Below, one piece after another: positions 12,340-37,930 of a DNA stretch of 64,000 bases; the first letter of the stretch is position 1; every line of letters starts with the position of its first letter. The stretch comes from Dermanyssus gallinae (taxonomy: Eukaryota; Arthropoda; Arachnida; Mesostigmata; Dermanyssidae): positions 615,001-679,000 of the forward strand of contig QVRM01005976.1 of the NCBI GenBank assembly GCA_003439945.1, in the 5' to 3' direction. Made by a program: the position numbers and the translations under genes. The notes under the pieces were generated by a model. The model saw only the letters and a program-made list of their open reading frames with translations, was not told where the DNA came from and ran no database searches.

Positions 12340-12780
12340 CTACGCTCGGTAGCTTGGCTAACGTGGTCTACTGGCAGCTTAGGGCAACCTCTGCAAAACT
12401 TGCACGCGATAGGCTCGGTCCTACCCAGTGCATCAATGAGAAACTTTATGGATGATGCCACTACAAGAATATCGATTTGGTACGCCGCTCGGTCACTCTC
12501 ACATAAGTAGAAAGCCGGTGGGCATTAGAGCTTACCACGATCTATCCTGCGCCCTCAGTGAAGGTCGTCAAGCGCGCCACATGACTATTAATGACACACT
12601 AGCAAAAGCCCTGAGGATAGCAGGATACCCAAGCACGTTTGAGCCTCCCTCAATGATCGGATTTGATTCACGTAGAGCTGGCCCAACACTTATTTGCACT
12701 TCCTCGTATAGTAGAATAATGAAATGTTTTGATAATATGGTTTGACGTAGAAGTTAAAGGTCTAACAATACCGCACCCAA
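12340..12780 (+). pseudogene. LINE fragment c: same family as 8.3 and 31.2 kb
   Basis: The frame at 12452-12745 contains 'YHDLSCALSEGRQARHMTIN' and 'DTLAKALRIAGYPSTFEPPS', which match 'HHGLSCALSAGRRARHSALY' and 'DTLSRALRSAGFPCVLEPPG' of the copy at 31-32 kb. Homology fades after 'FDSRRAGPTL'. It is a fragment with no RT domain, and it is too diverged to trace both ends exactly. Confidence 0.62.
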
Positions 12781-12799
12781 GCAAACCATGCACAAGGAG

Positions 12800-15660
12800 C
12801 GTACAACTTCGGCGACCTAGTTTCAGCGCCTACTATTACAGGGCATAGAAGCATTAGACATATTGACTAGGGACGCCCACAAGAGCGTACCGCAGAGCCA
12901 CGTCACTAGTCAAGCTGAAACAATTGGCGCACACGTACTACACTGACACTAGTAAATGTTTTCAGGTTGACCGAAAAGCATTTTTGGATATGTGTTTTGA
13001 CATATGTATACTAACATCAGATGTTTAGACGGTCCCCGGATTCCGTATCGAATGCTCGTTTTAGGTGTAGGAAATTAATCTACCCAAGTGGGGGATACAA
13101 AGGGAATGACTTTTTGTTTCTTATTGTTGATCAGTTTTTGTCTCTTTTTGGCACTACATATCCGCTATTAATTCTAAGTATAGCCTGTGGTGTAACTGGA
13201 AACGGATTTAGACATCATAAAATCATTTTTTTTCCGTAAATATTTTCAAATGCTATTTATTATATAGATGAATGTCTTTGACGGCAAAGCATACCAAAAG
13301 ATGCAACCCAGGTAGCACCGGGCCATAGCTCACATCGTCTTCAGAGGATTCAGCCGGTACTAATAATAACACAACATTGTCTAGGTTTTTGAACGGCTAC
13401 TGAATATGGTTATTACTGGTAATACCGTCATCGCAATGAGATAACCAGACCTACTGTCTAAGGTTTCATCTACGTGCGGGCATCCCGGCGGGCGCCGCTT
13501 TATCGATACGGGCGGTCAGATGTCGTCAAGCAGTCGCCGGTCCATAGTGGAAGACCGTGAGTCACCACTGGAATTGCCTGCGTATTAAAATGATTCAAGC
13601 AGCAAAAGCAAGAGGGCTTTAGAATCTCCGCTCCTTGTGTTTCCTCTACGATGACACAGATGATAGTGAGCAGTCCGATACCGTCATGGCGCTAACCTTC
13701 AACGCGAAACCGCGGAAAGCGTTTATCCGTAGTCGTTGAAACATTGTTATATATATATATTTATATACCTGTCTCTCTATTTCATTTTTTGCGCCAATCA
13801 AGGCCACGGCTGCAGGATATCTGGAATAGCTTGCCAATACGCAGAATAGATGAACTCCCATACTGTACACAATCGAATGAAGAAACTTCATGCTTATTCA
13901 CATGTTTTATTGTTATGCCAAGGCGATACAAAGAGCAAAGCAGCAGCCTGACAACGCTACTGAAGAGACAACGTCGGATTTATACGTTCAGCGTAACTAC
14001 GACAGATGTTCGACAACTATATTAAACATTGTAAGGCTCTATTTGGATGAAGTTATACCTTGGCATGACCCCGAGAACGATTTTATGACAATATAGCATT
14101 TTTAAAAACAGAACAATTTAACAATGGCCACCATATTGGTTTATTGTCGAACTGGCTTTAGCAGTTAATTTCGGCAATGGAGGTCGCAGAAAGGAGCTGG
14201 CCTGTCAGTTATGTCTGCAATTACGCAAATCATGTTCAAAATAATATATAACTTTTTTTCTGGGAGTTTAAGAAAAGGCGTATTTCAATGCGTTCTTTTC
14301 GGATTATCTATTCAAATGTTTTTGTAATTAAATCTTTATAAAACAATGTCACACGAAACACAATTCAAATTGTTTGTTAGAGGAAATTGCGTGCGCATTC
14401 AAAACGGCCCTCTCTCGTAAACAAATACCTGCAATTTTACTCTTCAAGTTCAACCTCGAAGATACCGCGGCAAATACGACTGCGGAGGTCTGTACTGCTT
14501 TCTGGGCCTCAGCTCATAATGCATACAAGAGAATTTTAATTGAGCAAAGTTTGGTTAGCTCAAGTTGATCTCAAAGATGCTCATTGCTCAGAAGTATCTT
14601 TGTCGCTTGACGACTCGATGAAAAAAAAGATTGATGAATGCATTCTCCATTATGAGTTTCTCACACCAAGCAAGGCCATCACGGGCTGTGCACGCCGCCT
14701 TCATAACTTCTAACTCTCTCAACTATGGGCACGTTAGCAACCTTTTTTTGTGACGGTTGAACATCAGACAGCTCAGTGCGTCATTCAGCATCAGCTCCTA
14801 GCTTCGTCAATAGTCGTTCAGTCAAAGGGCTTGTGGACTTAATTTGTGTGCTTCAACTAGTTCGGCATATATTTATATAGTTAGTTGTCTGAGTAGTTCT
14901 CCGAATGTGTATATATATATATATTTTTTTTTTATATATGTCTGTTCGAGGGTGGAAAGAAGTAGTAGTGAAGGATGCCCCGCTTTGTGACGCGTATGGC
15001 GCCAACTTTTTATGCTTGTTTCGTCGTATTTGTTAGCTGCTTGTGCTTGCTTGCAGAGTGAACGAGGATTGAGTGCTCTCAAGCGTGAGCAGGTCAGCTC
15101 AGTCTTGTGTCGTCTTCTCTCTTGATTCGTGTGTCTACCGTAGCCTCCTTTCATAACGCGGGCGCCAGCTGGTGTCCTCATTTAATCGCATCACGCGTAC
15201 AGGATTGCGGCAGGACACTATGATGGCAACGACGACAGCGGCGACCGCAATGGCTCTATTTGACACTCGAGACCCAGTCAAAGCGAAATCATCGTGTTTG
15301 TGCCACCATTGACAACGAGCGGGACAGGTCGAGCGTTGCAAGCGCGACACCTATGCAAGAACATACACGGCAGTTCCTAAGAAAGCGGTTCACTCTAAGA
15401 AAGCGGCGCACACGTTCACTGGAATCTGTACGGCAAAAGCAATAACGAACCCCCTGCGCTTTATGCTCCTTCCTTTGACCCTTGGGAGAGAAGTCGGCCA
15501 CGAGTGCATTCGCGGCTTGCATCCTCTCCCATAACACGCAATTAGTACCCAGTCGGAGATGAGCGAACGGGGACGCCATTAGTTTTTCGTGGGGATGTGA
15601 GCCACACACTTCCAGGCGAGTTTCCTGCAGTCGTGTTCGTGTGTGCAATATTTTGCAGTT
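12800..15660. other. No gene recognised
   Basis: AT-rich sequence with short (TA)n runs near 13747-13770 and 14910-14940. Open frames are short and show no recognisable motif. Confidence 0.45.
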
Positions 15661-15672
15661 GCTCCTCTACGT

Positions 15673-15861
15673 GGGGCCCGGTGGCGTGGTAGGTGCATTC
15701 GCCTGCGCCTCGCGTCCGAAGGGGACACATACATTACATTCTAGGTTCACGGGCTCGAGCTCCACCGCTGCGCATTTGTATTCATGAGGATCCGTCTATA
15801 AAGCAATGGGAAAAGCAGTTCCGTATGCGTTAAATCTTGGCTGAGGGTCAGCCCGAAAAGT
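15673..15861 (+). mobile_element. tRNA-derived SINE, family 1, copy C
   Basis: Starts 'GGGGCCCGGTGGCGTGGT', with B box 'GGCTCGAGCTC' (diverged) and the shared tail 'GCGCATTTGTATTCATGAGG', 'AAGCAATGGGAAAAGCAGTT' and 'TTGGCTGAGGGTCAGCC'. It has a short insertion between the A-like and B boxes compared with the other copies. Confidence 0.78.
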
Positions 15862-16617
15862 GTAATTTAGTTGCTTCTCTACAAAGAGAAAGAAGGGTGG
15901 CGTGGCGCCGCGCCTACGCTGACAACAAACAGCTCACGTCTTGACTCAATCACATTTATCCTAGCTTGGCATCCTAGCTTGGTTCACCCTATGACAGTCA
16001 ACGGCTGGATAAATTGGTCTCGTCGCGTGAAGGACATCTCACGACTAAAGGAATCAGCACTCGGAATTACTATTAGTTGTCATCATTAATTAAGTCAAGG
16101 TCGGACATTGCTTTTTTGCTTACGATTTTACACACCGGGCCACAGGAGGCGTATGATGAATACAACTATACAGATAAATAAATATAGAGAAAGAGAAGTA
16201 GCAAACATGGAAAGAGCCAAAAAGGAGAAATCACGGAGCGCAGTTGCATGTAACGTGGCGGTCAGATCGAATCCGTCGTCAGATCATGTGGCTCTGTCAG
16301 CGAGCGAAGGAGACAGAGAGACAAGGAAAAACGGACGGTAAACAAAAACCCAAGACAGCTGACATAGTTCTAGTAGTAGTAATCACTGTTTGCCCAATGG
16401 AACGAGAACGCATCTGGTGACGAGCATGAGAAACGTAGGGACGTATGCAGCACTGATGTTTCTGCTGGTGTTGCTCTTATATTTAGAGTATGCTCAGCAG
16501 TAAATAGATGTCCCTGTAACTGCACCTAGATTTAGGAGTGGAATACTGAGCAATGGTAAAAAGCAAAGCAAATTGAAACGAATCAGGCGGTTCACTTGAT
16601 AGATCAGCTAGTGGACA
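15862..16617. other. No gene recognised
   Basis: Intergenic sequence between a SINE and a mariner element. The open frames are short, with no motif. Confidence 0.45.
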
Positions 16618-16619
16618 TA

Positions 16620-17568
16620 CGAGGTGTGTTCAAAACGTATCGCGACTTTTGAATTTTCGCGGGTTACGTATATTCGAATTTCGATTTTTTGTGGCGTTAT
16701 GTTGGTACTCATGTCTCTCACTTATGCCGACAAGCTCGGCCATTTTGAATGTTCACTTAATTGTTGGCAGCTGCTTTGCTTGCACGTGTTTTGGATCGTC
16801 TTCGATTTTTACCTATTCAAAAAAATGGATCAAAGAACCTGTATCAAATTTTGTGTGAAAAACGAAATTAAGTGCGCGGATGCATTCCGAATGTTGACTG
16901 TGGCATACGGAGAAGCTACCTTGGACCGAAGCAACGTTTATCGGTGGTACAAAATGTTCTCAGAAGGCCGAGAAGATGTGAACGACGAAGAGCGTGCCGG
17001 ACGCCCGAGCATTTCAACAACAGACGAAAAAATTAATGATTAACGATTGCAGGGGCGTGGTGCATTATGAGTTCTTGCCACAGGGTAGAACGGTCAATAA
17101 GGAATATTACCTGCAAGTTATGCGCAATTTGCGCGAAGCAATCCGCCAGAAACGCCCGGATTTGTGGAAGAACAAAAATTGGCTTTTGCACCACGATAAC
17201 GCCCCTGCTCACACATCGTTGCTTGTGCGCGAGTTTTTGGCCAAAAACAACACACTAATGATGCCGCAGCCACCGTATTCCCCAGATCTGGCCCCCTGTG
17301 ACTTTTTCTTGTTCCCTACACTGAAGAGGCTCATGAAAGGACGACGTTACGCTACGCTTGACGAGATAAAGACGGCATCGAAGGAGGAGCTGAACAAGAT
17401 AAAAAAAAAATGGTTTTTTGAAGTGCTTCGAAGATTGGAAAAACCGTTGGCACAAGTGTATAATATCTCATGGGGATTACTTTGAAGGGGACAAAATAGA
17501 TATTCATGAATAAATGAATAATTTTTGAAAAAAACACAAAAGTCGCGATACGTTTTGAACACACTATG
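16620..17568 (+). mobile_element. mariner element, internally deleted
   Basis: Terminal inverted repeats are visible: the left end reads 'GTGTGTTCAAAACGTATCGC' from 16625, and the right end is its reverse complement finishing near 17563. TA dinucleotides flank both ends (16618-16619 and 17569-17570), the target duplication expected for mariner. At 949 bp it is about 340 bp shorter than the mariner at 36089-37377. The missing part is the middle of the transposase gene, so the element is non-autonomous. Confidence 0.9.
16825..17485 (+). pseudogene. mariner transposase with central deletion
   Basis: The ATG at 16825 opens the N-terminal helix-turn-helix region ('IKFCVKNEIKCADAFRMLTV', then 'NVYRWYKMFSEGREDVNDEE' and 'GRPS'), which ends at a stop at 17041-17043. 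The C-terminal half continues in another frame from about 17050: 'GVVHYEFLPQGRTVN', 'LLHHDNAPAHTS' and 'YSPDLAPCDFF'. The second and third catalytic Asp are present with 34 residues between them (DD34D). The first catalytic Asp and its surroundings are gone. The product cannot be an active transposase. Confidence 0.9.
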
Positions 17569-17570
17569 TA

Positions 17571-17689
17571 GTTGTGGAGAGGACTCGGTGCAGATGACAA
17601 ATAACGAAATTAATTCAGGGCGAGCACCGGTTTATTGCGCCGAGTCGGAGTTCCGTACCGAAAAAGCTTCACTAGATATTTGTACGTAT

Positions 17690-17730
<41 letters not shown>

Positions 17731-20700
17731 ACTCCCGACTCTTCGGGCATTTGGTTTAAGTCTAAAAGGTACTGTATTTGTTAGTCCCGAACCAAAACGG
17801 ACTCAAACGTTGCGAAACGGGTTTTAATTGACAAAATAGCGGGTGTGTCTAATACTCGCATGTTAGCTACCTTAAAGACGGAAATATTTGAGCGCTGAGT
17901 CCGAGTCTGAGTAGGTGACCCGCTCCCTATTCCTCCCTCTCCCCACATAGCCCCTTAGCCCACCCCTTCGAGATGACCGCCTCTGGCGACAGCCCGACCG
18001 CCCCCCACCCTGCTACCGGCACCCAGTGATGAGGGACTCGCTAGCATGATTGCGGTAGCACGAATACCTGCGTCAAACTCAGTAGGCGAAAGCCTGGCAC
18101 TCTGAACCAACGAACAAGCCTCCATTCAAAATAGCCTGAAAGCCCCTACCAGTAGCAAAGCCTGAGGAAGCAATACTTCCAGATGAAACTATGGACACTC
18201 AGAATATGGCTAAATCAGCCTCCCTTTAGGAAAGAACTAGTTACACTCTTAAGGCCGAGAAGCAGCCTCGTGCGCCTTCTAGTTTTAAATAAAAGGACCC
18301 TCATTCGTCAAACTCTGCATATGAGAAGGATCTACGGTTTTCACTGATCGCAGCGGCTGACGTTGTAGAACAGTCAACAAACACCGGACTATGCACACAC
18401 GAACCTTTAAAGCAGTACGCTCTATGAGCCGTGTTATAATTAAAAAATAAATATACGTGCAATTTGTCGTAGAGCTCTTGAAGCAGGTCTTAATCCTTCT
18501 AGAACAAAGAGACAGTTCGTCGAGATAAACGCCGACCTGCTCCCAGAGCTCTCTCCTCTTCTACCACCAGAGCAATTCATAGCTACAGAGATACAAGATC
18601 TCCTTCTTAAACAGGAGTTTACCGAAAAATTATACACAGTCTTCATGCAAAGGAAATGGCCCGCGAATCCAACGACAATGGTCGAGCATCCAACGACAAA
18701 GACCTATATTTTGGTTGGATCCGGTGCTAGATAGACGATATGGTTTCGGAACCACAGATTGATGATACGACTAACCAGGCCTTCCTGCTTCAAATGCAGA
18801 AGACAGGAACACGTCAGAAATGGCTGTATAGGCCAGTGGATATCTCTGCTTGGCTTTATGAAAAAACAAACGGAAAGGAATATTTTAGATGGCTGATGAA
18901 GACAAGCTCTCTCTCTCTCTATAGACAAATGCCCTGGGTTCTAAGAGTCAGTGTACTGGCTTTAAGATGCCATTAACGTCTAGACGACGGGACTAATAAT
19001 TCGCAGAACAGACACCCTAATCAAATAGAGCCAGCAATTGGAAGTAATCCAGCCGCGTCACCCTGTTCTCAAAAAAATGGTACAGGTTTAATAACGGCTT
19101 GCTTAACTACCCTCTCGTGTAACTGCACAGGCTGACGATGCAAGGCACTGCTACAAACGCTGCGCTGTACTGCGGGACGCACTAAGTCGAACAGCTATAA
19201 TGGCAAGATGAACTGGTCAGGTGAAGTAACCTCTAGAAGACAGTACTGCGGCCACCCGTGACAAGGAACAGAGAGAACGACTAGAATTTGGTGGCTTTGT
19301 GCGTCTTGCAGTATTAGAACTTTACCAACGGCGTCAGGTGTGCACCACGCAGTTTACCATTTAATCTTTATAGAAAAAAAAGAAAACAATATATATATAT
19401 ATATATACCCACTCTGCGCGCAGGGTGACGAAACGCAACAAGGAAAGGTAGGAAACGTTGTCGCTTGTCGCCAGTGTCTCTGTGACGTAACGCTGGGACG
19501 ACGCGCACTTGACTGTTCTGTGTGCATCCACCGCGCTGTGGTGACACAAAGTCGCTTTTTGACCTTCTACGTAGATGTTTCAGCTGTTGCTGCCGTTGCT
19601 GCTGCTGCCACTGTAACTACTACTACTACTACTACTGTGGCTACGGATGGGAAGTGTATTATGAGTAGTGAGAGGCCAAGCCCGCTCAATCAGGGTCCAC
19701 CGCTGCGGGCGGGCGGGTGTCGGCAGTGATTAGGCCGCCATGAGCGACGCAAATGACAACGACGTTAAAAACGATGGAGGAGGAATGGCGTTGGAACGTT
19801 GCTGGCCACGTTGGTGAGAAGGATAACAACAACGTGATGGAACCGATGCGTTGAGTGAACAGCTGTCTGTTTGCTATAGATATGCCGCCTCTAGAGATGC
19901 TTGCGTTCCAACGATGAATGAATGAAAGCCAAAAGATACAGAGAGAGAGAGAGAGAGAGTTGTTTCACAAAGAGCAAGAGAGGGGTAGAGAATGTAAGCG
20001 TGAGAAGATATCTATGAGAGGGGGAGATAGATAGAGGGAGAGAGAGAGAAAATGCCACACGTTCGAGAGGCATGAGGGCATGAGCGTCTAATTGGAAACT
20101 GGAACAGTTGGATGTGAAGGCTCTTCTCTCCACGAGAACCACAAATGCCCCATGGAAGCGGTAGCAACATTCAACACCTGGCAAGGCCAACCAAAGTAGC
20201 AGAACCAACAGCAGCAGCAGCACCAGCAGTAGTAGTAATAGTAAGAAGAATATTAGTTGTTGTTGATATTGCTTTTGTGGCTGTTGTTGTCATTGTTATT
20301 ACGTTTTTCTTCTGTTCATCGCATGTAAAGCACGTCCAACAACAGTGTCTAAGTGAGCGTAGTCGCGTTTAACCAACCAGTCTGCACCATTCCGCAAGCA
20401 AACCCGACAAATTATACCGTGTTGTGCCATTGCACGTCATTAAAAAGTCCCTAACGTAAGAACTGCTCTCTCGCTTGTTCTTTTTTCCCTCACCCCATTT
20501 TTCCCTCTGCGACTTTCTCTTCGATTGGCACGAATCCAGTGACATTTGCTATCGGTAGATGTAAATTTGTAATGGTTTAAAAAAACGGTGCAATCTTAGA
20601 GATCATACGTGCGTGAGATTAGCATTAAATTGCGCTCGGAGCCGAAATAAATTAACTGGGCTCGGTCGGCTCAAAGGCCACAATTAAGCGGCCGTTGATA

Positions 20701-21026
20701 TGCATATCACATGTAAACAAGAAACATGCAACTTCAAAGTTCAAACCACCGCAGCATGTTAATTCGTTGTCAAAGCAAGACAAATAATGAAAAACGACAA
20801 ATAATCGAGCCACGATTAAGGGACGTCAACGAACCGGTGTAAAGTGTTCATTTGTGAGTGTACGTATATCGTGTCGTCAGAGCGAAGGATGTTTGTTTTG
20901 GTGTTTTCTGTAGTGCTCTGACAAGCCAAAAAACAGCTACCGTTTATTGTGGACATCCTGAGCAAGTGACTTCGGGGGTTCTCTTTAAGGTTTGCTGGCT
21001 TTGTTGCTGTTGCTACTTGTGGCAAC
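17571..21026. other. Intergenic region upstream of the hydrolase gene
   Basis: No gene recognised. A (TA)n tract lies at about 17694-17723, a (TA)n near 19391-19405, GA-rich sequence at 19940-20050, and a short CAG/TAG-rich stretch at 20205-20250. The last ~150 bp before 21027 should contain the 5' UTR of the hydrolase gene; I could not define its promoter. Confidence 0.45.
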
Positions 21027-34131
<13,105 letters not shown>

Positions 34132-35287
34132 TCGACGACGAAGTGGCCCGTTGATCCTGTTAGCGTTGTTGCTACGGGCGTCGTTAATTCTAGTCTGGCC
34201 TACCACATACGTAATTAGTTTTGTCCTATGCGCTTCACCCGCCCATCTGACACTCAGAAGTTCTGACACGTGACGTCAGAATCTACTTATTCGCGCGAAT
34301 GCTTACCAATCGAGCAATTGTGCTACGCATGTCTCGCAGCTAACACGCCGCTGTAATGTGCCGTCGTATTAGGAGATCAAAGAAGATGAACAAGTGGAAG
34401 AAGATGCGGAAGTAGAACAGCGGAACAAGTGTTGTCATATAAGCTGTAGTAGTTCGATAGAAGGTATAAAACAGATCAGCGTTAGTGTGAGCTATCTACA
34501 AAAAAGAATAGGTAAGTCTGTTTTGGTTAGAAGTGTTGTTAATAGAAGAACCTTCAAGAACCAATGCATAAATGAGCTGTGCAACAATACTGCAAGGATA
34601 AATTGGATCTAAAGCTTAACTCAAATGACCATATCAGCTCTCGCTCTCTCTCGCTCGGAGTAATTATTATAACACAAAATATTATTATTATTATGTCTCT
34701 CTTTAATAACCTTGCGGTTCGACTCCTTATTTATTATCCTCTGTGCGCAAGGCGTTTGCAAAAAAAAAAAACAACAACAACAAAAATACCCTTGTAAAAT
34801 ATGAATGTGATTCAGCTTAGATACAAATAACGTTATATTATTATTCCACTGGAGAATAGGCAGGCGTTTAGCTTAAAATTGAGCGTGTCTCTTTTTAAGA
34901 GGGGAAAGTGCTTTTACGAACGCTCGTATTAATGGCACGCAGTGTGGGGCTCAACATCCGCGGAGAGTATATGACTCAATCCTGTCCGCGTGTAATACCC
35001 ACCACCTCCCGGCTTCGAATTGTAAAGCAGTACTTCGAAACCAGGACGGGGGGCCTCGTGCTCAACCTGTGTCTACGGGTACTGGGCCGGGGAGGGATGG
35101 CACGCAGATGTCCGTCAGGGGTTTCCCTATTACGTGCCCAGCGCGACGCGGTTGCCTCTTGCCCCGCGCCTTGGAAAATGTGTTCGATCGCGTCGAGGGT
35201 GGAACGGCAGCTCGATAGATACGTTAAAATTATTTACATAAGTGAAATATAGCCATGTCTTAATAGCGTGGATAATAATAATAATAA

Positions 35288-35364
<77 letters not shown>

Positions 35365-36087
35365 TTGAGGCATAGCTGAAGTTCAGAAAGACTGTCAACT
35401 TAATAAGATGTCGACGTTTCAATAAAAATGAGATGTTACCTAATACATAATCTATCCTATCTAGGATAAGAAAACAAACAAATTGGGCACGGACGTGAGA
35501 CGGCCTTGGACTATAGGATTTGGCTAAAAATACGATCAGAGGAAATGACTCATCGTGCCAGAACATTTTCCGTGGAAGTGTCGAAAATCCGTTTACGTTA
35601 ATAAATAATTAGCAGACTGCGCAAAAGTGGGTTTTGACTGAGGTAGCAGCAAAGTAATTTTGCATTGTGTCTCTCAGCGCTTGCGGAGATGAAAATGCGA
35701 CTTTATTCTATTTTTGCTTAACAACTTGGAAAATTGGCTATTTAAATCTGAGGGGCTGCTGGTCTTTAAAATAATAGTCGGTTGCATATGCCGCAGAGAA
35801 TGCCTGACGAGTTAGCGGGACTCTATTATTATTACTTTGTAATACATTTGTTAGTAACATTAACCAAATTTTCGGTCGAATGCTTGTTGTCTTATCGATA
35901 TAATTTTGATGCAAACTTCCATACGTTTTTCCTCATTTGGTGTCTTAGGACTGAAGCCACATAAGAATTACAAAACAAAAAGACAAAAGTGCAGTGGAAT
36001 TTAGGGTGGATTTATTACAAAATTACTTTGTTTGCCTAGGTATTTTATGTGGCTTTTGTCGTAAAGTGTATATATATATATATATAT
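34132..36087. other. 3' flank of hydrolase gene; repeat-rich
   Basis: No further gene is recognised. An (AAT)n tract of about 95 bp lies at 35271-35365. A GC-rich stretch at 34920-35210 stands out from its AT-rich surroundings and may be a decayed repeat, but no motif identifies it. No canonical AATAAA was found close to the hydrolase stop codon. Confidence 0.45.
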
Positions 36088-36088
36088 A

Positions 36089-37376
36089 CAGGTAGTTCAA
36101 TAAGGTCTTAGAATGAAAACCGAGAATTTTCCAAATCATGTTTTGAAATTTTTCGTATTCGATATACTCCCCGAGAAGCTCAATACACTTTTCCCACCGA
36201 GATTTCAGAGCTTTCATACCTCTTGAGTAGAATTCCGCGTCGTTAGACTGAAAATAGGCATTGACAGCAGCCTTAACCTCTTCATTGCTGGAAAAACGCT
36301 TTCCACCGAGACTATTCTTCAAATGTCCGAAGAGGAAATAATCAGAGGGGGCCAGGTCTGGAGAATAGGAGGGTTGTTCAATAAGTTCGAACCTCAGTTG
36401 GGCCAGTTTTGCCGATGCTTGCCGGGACTTGTGTGCAGGAGCATTGCCCTGGTGAAACGGGACAACCTTCTTCTGCAAAGCGGGCCGTTTCACGATGAGT
36501 TCTTGCTAACGGCAGTCCAACAGTCTTGCATAATATTCTCCTGTGATCGTTTTACAGCTCTCAAGGTAGTCGACCAGCATTATTCTACGTTGGTCTTAAA
36601 AAACTGTAGCCATCACCTTTCCGGTCAATGCCGTTGTCCGCACCCTCTTCGGAGGTCCTTCATCAGGTGCACACCATTGGCAAGATGCTTCTTGGGTCTC
36701 GGGAGTGTAGTGATGAACCCGGCTTTCATCGACGGTCATGAATCTGCACCAAAAATCCGACAGATTGTTCGACATCTTGGCCAAATTTCGCTGTAAAGCC
36801 AAAACAGACGCGTCTTTTTGGCCTTGGTTGAGCAAATGCGGCAGCCATTTTGCTCTAAGCTCTTTCATCTTCAAGTTTTCGTGTAGGATAAAATGCACAC
36901 TGCCTAAACTAATCCCTAATGCCTCCGCTATTTCCTTAATGTTCATTCGCTTATCTGTGCCAAGAATTTTTCGCACTTTCTGTACGTTTTCCTCATCAGT
37001 TGCCGTTTTTTGGCCTCCTGGACGTAGTTCATAGTCGGTGCTCCTGCGACCTCTTTCTAACACATTAATCCAGTTGGAAACAGTGGCAAAACATGGCGCA
37101 GAGTCACTGTACGTCTCGTCAAACTCAATTTTTACTTGGGTCGCATTCCAACCTTTGAAATAAAAATGCTTGATAACCACTCGAAACTCTTTTTCTCCAT
37201 TTTTAAAAATCACGCCGATACGTTGCACGGGAAAAGTTATCAAACGAAATCGCAACGGCCAATCACCATAATATATTGAGTGCTAGCAGTCGAAAAGTTG
37301 CAGTTCCTATTAGCGGTGAAAGCGTGCCAAAATTCGAATTCTAAAAAGCTCATTCTAAGAAGTTATTGAACTACCT

Positions 37377-37377
<1 letters not shown>
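36089..37377 (-). mobile_element. Full-length mariner element inside a (TA)n tract
   Basis: The left end 'CAGGTAGTTCAATAA' from 36089 is matched by its reverse complement 'TTATTGAACTACCTG' ending at 37377. The repeats continue imperfectly for about 28 bp. Flanking sequence on both sides is (TA)n, so the TA target duplication is present but embedded in a microsatellite. The 1289-bp length is that of an intact mariner. Confidence 0.95.
36110..37200 (-). pseudogene. mariner transposase, inactivated
   Basis: Reading on the minus strand: 'FRVVIKHFYFKGWNATQVKI' (first helix-turn-helix), 'KMNEIAEALGIS'-type second HTH (here 'NIKEIAEALGISLGSVHFIL'), 'TVDESRVHHYTPE' (first Asp intact), 'PFHQGNAPAHKSR' and 'YSPDLAPSDYFLFGHLK'. 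Two in-frame stops lie in the middle: one at the usual Trp just after 'ATVF' (36596-36598) and one after 'LLDCR' (about 36496). A start-codon-proximal indel sits in an A-run, and the C-terminus runs out of frame into the TIR. The second catalytic Asp is replaced by Gly (HQG where the family has HQD). The gene is dead several times over. Confidence 0.93.
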
Positions 37378-37409
<32 letters not shown>

Positions 37410-37628
37410 CTCGAAAGCAAAAACAACCGCTGCACAAAGTCGAGTAACTATATCATACTGCAGCAAACCCGGACAAGGGGCAATGAAGACAACTAGATTT
37501 TAGCGGGTTTGTGAGTCCGACCCTAGCGTGGCTTTCATAACGACGCCGGGTGAGCATCATCTTTCGTTGTTGGAAATATATGGATGTATAGAGAATGATA
37601 TCGAGATTATAGATATGTAGGTATCGAG

Positions 37629-37782
37629 AGAGAGATATATATATATATATAGTATATATATGTAATATTATATATATAATAATATATAATATATATATGT
37701 AGATATAATAGATATATATATATCTATGTAGTATATATGATATATATATATATATATAATATATGTAAGACTAACTATATAA

Positions 37783-37825
<43 letters not shown>

Positions 37826-37849
37826 TTCTGTATATATATATCTATATAA

Positions 37850-37900
<51 letters not shown>
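37629..37900. repeat. Degenerate (TA)n array, ~270 bp
   Basis: TA-dominated sequence with scattered G, C and AA interruptions. It marks the left end of the dispersed repeat at 37931-38760. Confidence 0.9.
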
Positions 37901-37930
37901 TATCAATTGAGATGCAACAATAACTGAAAT

